DNA from: Plantago elongata
Lineage: Eukaryota; Streptophyta; Magnoliopsida; Lamiales; Plantaginaceae
DNA length: 20,559 nucleotides
NCBI GenBank assembly: GCA_036897095.1
Contig: JAYMSP010003233.1
Span: forward strand, 1-20,559
Direction: 5' to 3'
Part shown: positions 18,288 to 20,559 of the stretch, piece by piece
How positions within the stretch are numbered: the first letter of the stretch is position 1
Layout of the letters: each line of letters begins with the position of its first letter
The notes under the pieces: model-generated
Told to the model about the DNA's origin: nothing
What the model saw: only the letters and a program-made list of their open reading frames with translations
The model's database searches: none
Translations under genes and position numbers: made by a program

Positions 18288-20249
18288 TTATTCCCCAAAA
18301 TTCATTTTCACCGAGTCAACCTACGGCTGGAAATGATTTTGATGCAATGTTTAACTTGCCTTCTGATAGTGGCTTCAAGGGAGCTGAAGATACCATCGAC
18401 CAGCAGTTTGATTTTGGAACAGGGAATGATGGAGCTGGAACTACTAAGCTTGAAGGGCTTCCACCCCCGCCTGCTGGTGTATCTGCTTCTTCTGCCAAAA
18501 GTAAGGGTACGGATAACTACAAACAGGGCCAGTTCGCTGATGCTATCAAGTGGTTGTCTTGGGCTGTCATACTTTTCGAGAAATCTGCTGATCACGATAG
18601 TAGGAAGGAAGTCTTAACCTGCAGGGCTTCATGTTATAAGGAAGTTGGTGAATACAAGAAGGCTGTTGCAGACTGTACAAAGGTATGAGCAGTGTGAGTG
18701 TATGTCTGTATTTTTTTATTTTTTGTTTTGCTGGGAAATAGTCCGCCGTTTCAATTTTATTTGATGAGTTTATGCATGATAAATTGGATGGTAGTAATAT
18801 GTATTCTCCATGCTGGTGGTGATATCCTTGATACCAAATCAAGCCATTCAATCAACTAAAGAATCAGGCACATCATTAAATCATATTCTTGCAGAGTCAT
18901 AGCTAGTCACATTTCATAGCTAGTCATAGCTATTGTGTTGAAGACAGCTCAAATGATGATCCTTTGATATATGAAGCCTAACATAAAAATGCTTTTGATT
19001 ACCATAGCAAACGTAAAGGATGGCTTTGCTGGTTTGCAAATTTGATCCAGTTAGAATCTGTTGAGCTTGTGTGCTTCTATAATTCATCCAATAGGTGTCC
19101 AATGATATAAATTAGGGATTACTCCTACTAGTTAATAACAGTGCCATACTAAGTGCTGCAAGAAACAGAGTGCCTTTAAAAGCCTTTGCCTTTGGCAGTC
19201 TTGTTACATTCTCTTTGGGCCAAAGAACCATGAAATCCATCTTGCTTGAAGATGCTTCTATCCATTTTTTGATGAATATCGAGAGGCATAAGGTGGTGCA
19301 GTGGAATGGAGTTGGAGTGGCAAGGAGGAGTTACAGAGTTCGATTCTTGGTGGAGTCATAAGGTGGGTTTAGGAGCAAAAAGGTGTTGGTATATGGATAA
19401 AGTAGTTGTAATCTTAGCCGTTTCAAAAAAGAAAAAAAAATTCGATGAATATCTTCTCTTCTCCATCCAAACTTCATGACTATCATTTTCTCTTATTTCT
19501 ACCACCACTAACTTGAAGAAAAAGGTGACATCTCTGTTGGTCATTCAAATCTCATTGCATTCAGAAGAATCAAAACTTTGTGCAATTCCTCGTAGAATTT
19601 AGCAGATAGCAACACCTCTTTCCAGTAGTGATTTTAACTTATTTTAGGCTGAGTCCCTTACTCCCCAAGCACATCTTTAGGAAATAGATTCCTCCTTAGT
19701 AATGCTCCTGGTTCTTCTCTGTCAAGTGTTTGCTTAATATTCAATTCCCATGACTTATTTTCTGTCTGAGCAGTTGAGCCCTCGACAATCTAGTTTCCAG
19801 GTTTTGCCTCAGAATCATATAAGCATGTTATAATTTACCTATCCTACATGTAATGGCAATTACAATGACTGTATACGGATAGAATTAAATCAAGCAGTGT
19901 ACTAGTTGCTGATTACGAAATTGTATTTCTCAGCTGGCAGAATGTGTTTTCTGTGGGTGATATAAACAGTTGCTGTTCTAATACGAAGAAATTTCAGAAC
20001 ACTGTTCCTTTATCCATTGATGTTGAATTGTGAGACAGACCAAAAAATCCTGAAAGATGTTTTCCTGTGCAGGTGCTGGAACATGATGCGAAAAATGTAT
20101 CTGTGCTTGTACAACGAGCTCTCTTGTATGAAAGCATGGAGAAATACAAGCTTGGGGCTGAAGATCTCAGAACTGTTATGAATCTTGACCCTGGTAATAG
20201 ACTTGCAAGGAGTACCATTCACCGCTTGACTAAGATGGCAGATCTATAG
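18288..20249 (+). CDS. TPR-repeat protein, 3' part of gene (two exons)
   Basis: Two coding exons are visible: about 18288-18682 and 20073-20249. The splice sites are AAAG|GTATGA and CTGTGCAG|GTG, and the join falls between codons (phase 0), giving the continuous sequence ADCTK|VLEHD. The protein part shown has a low-complexity start (SFSPSQPTAGNDFDAMF), a proline stretch (LPPPPAG), then three tetratricopeptide repeats of about 34 residues: KGTDNYKQGQFADAIKWLSW, RASCYKEVGEYKKAVADCTK and RALLYESMEKYKLGAEDLRT mark their cores. It ends RLTKMADL at a TAG (20247-20249). TPR arrays are protein-protein interaction scaffolds, often in Hsp70/Hsp90 co-chaperones; the partner is unknown here. The frame is open back to a stop at 18284-18286, with possible acceptors AG at 18286-18287 or 18314-18315, so the exon start is uncertain. 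An ATG at 18347 could act as a start, but similarity-like sequence extends upstream of it. The upstream exons are not recognisable in this window. Confidence 0.85.
18683..20072 (+). other. intron of the TPR gene
   Basis: A 1390-bp intron with GT at 18683 and AG at 20071-20072, preceded by a pyrimidine-rich TTTTCCTGTGCAG acceptor. It contains a SINE at 19281-19440 in the same orientation as the gene, and a short repeated TCATAGCTAGTCA motif at about 18897-18932. The short open frames in it are not genes. Confidence 0.8.
19281..19440 (+). mobile_element. tRNA-derived SINE with target duplication
   Basis: The element has an A box TGGTGCAGTGG (19294-19304) and a B box AGTTCGATTCT (19337-19347), with starts 43 bases apart as in tRNA genes. 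A unique body of about 90 bases follows, then an A-rich tail (AAAAAAGAAAAAAAAA, ending 19440). GATGAATATC occurs directly before the element (19271-19280) and directly after the tail (19444-19453). With one mismatch the duplication extends to 13 bp (19268-19280 and 19441-19453). This is the signature of LINE-mediated retroposition. It is 160 bp long, within the normal size range of plant SINEs. The family was not named. Confidence 0.85.
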
Positions 20250-20559
20250 ACAAGTTTTTGTGGTTTGTCTCCGTGGCTTATGCAAGACATATATACACTT
20301 CGGAGGTTGTTTACAGTTATATGAATTTTCCTGCAAAAGTGGAATCATGATGGTTAAAATCATGTGTGATTATGTTGTAATTCATGATTTATGTGAGAGG
20401 AAGTGGTTTGTTTCATTTCTTGGACTAGTATTCGTACAAAATTTTTAATCCCGTCATCAACAGTTGCTTTTGCTTGAACTCTATACTGCTCCCTTAAAGC
20501 TCGTATTTAGATTTGGAGCAACATTAGTTGTCTGCGAACTGTTAATCTAATTACTAAAA
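20250..20559 (+). other. 3' UTR and flank of the TPR gene
   Basis: AT-rich, T-rich sequence after the stop codon, typical of a plant 3' UTR. No exact AATAAA signal was seen, which is common in plants, so the polyadenylation site is undetermined. A 62-codon frame at 20260-20448 has no recognisable features. Confidence 0.5.

Noticed and set aside
18347..18349. ATG as the start codon of a short complete TPR protein
   Set aside because: The same frame is open and protein-like upstream of it, and a splice acceptor is plausible, so an internal methionine is more likely.
1..20559. CRISPR array, prokaryotic operon, phage or riboswitch
   Set aside because: No regular short repeats with spacers, no ribosome-binding-site-led gene arrays; the content is plant nuclear.

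Overview
This window looks like nuclear DNA from a flowering plant, probably a eudicot. It is AT-rich, has long non-coding stretches, shows canonical GT/AG splice sites, and carries a Ty1/copia pol remnant, a LINE remnant, a PIF/Harbinger transposon, hAT-like and Tourist-like MITEs and tRNA-derived SINEs. I cannot name the species. No bacterial gene, CRISPR array, rRNA or functional tRNA was seen.

Layout: 160-380 is an isolated GC-rich block dense in hairpins. 965-1121 is a probable small MITE. 1680-3180 resembles old LTR-type retrotransposon DNA and holds a tRNA-like SINE head on the minus strand (2635-2715). 3452-3786 holds two abutting Tourist-like MITEs rich in a GAACT pentamer. 4060-4200 is a second SINE-like fragment with an A-tail. 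4565-5315 is the 3' end of a LINE with zinc knuckle and RNase H remains. 5359-5456 is a 60-bp tandem duplication. 6919-7587 is a degenerate hAT-like element. 7834-9806 is a PIF/Harbinger element with TTA target-site duplications and a broken transposase. 9906-10539 is a well-bounded non-autonomous hAT element. 10580-10778 is a ~105-bp tandem duplication, followed by about 3.4 kb of AT-rich DNA with nothing recognisable. 14150-17863 is a decayed, 5'-truncated Ty1/copia element on the minus strand. 18055-18220 is a GGACC-rich repeat beginning with a hAT-like terminus.

The only gene that looks intact where visible is at the right end on the plus strand. It is the 3' part of a tetratricopeptide-repeat (TPR) protein gene: two coding exons (about 18288-18682 and 20073-20249) joined in phase 0 across a 1390-bp intron, followed by 3' UTR. 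A tRNA-derived SINE with a clear target-site duplication sits in that intron. The upstream exons are not in the recognisable part of the window. The copia remnant and the GGACC repeat occupy the DNA just upstream, so either they lie in a large upstream intron or the gene copy is 5'-truncated.

I found no convincing undescribed biological system. The most interesting material is the structure of the transposable elements: nested or adjacent insertions, recurring TAGGGGTG termini, and the doublet MITE.
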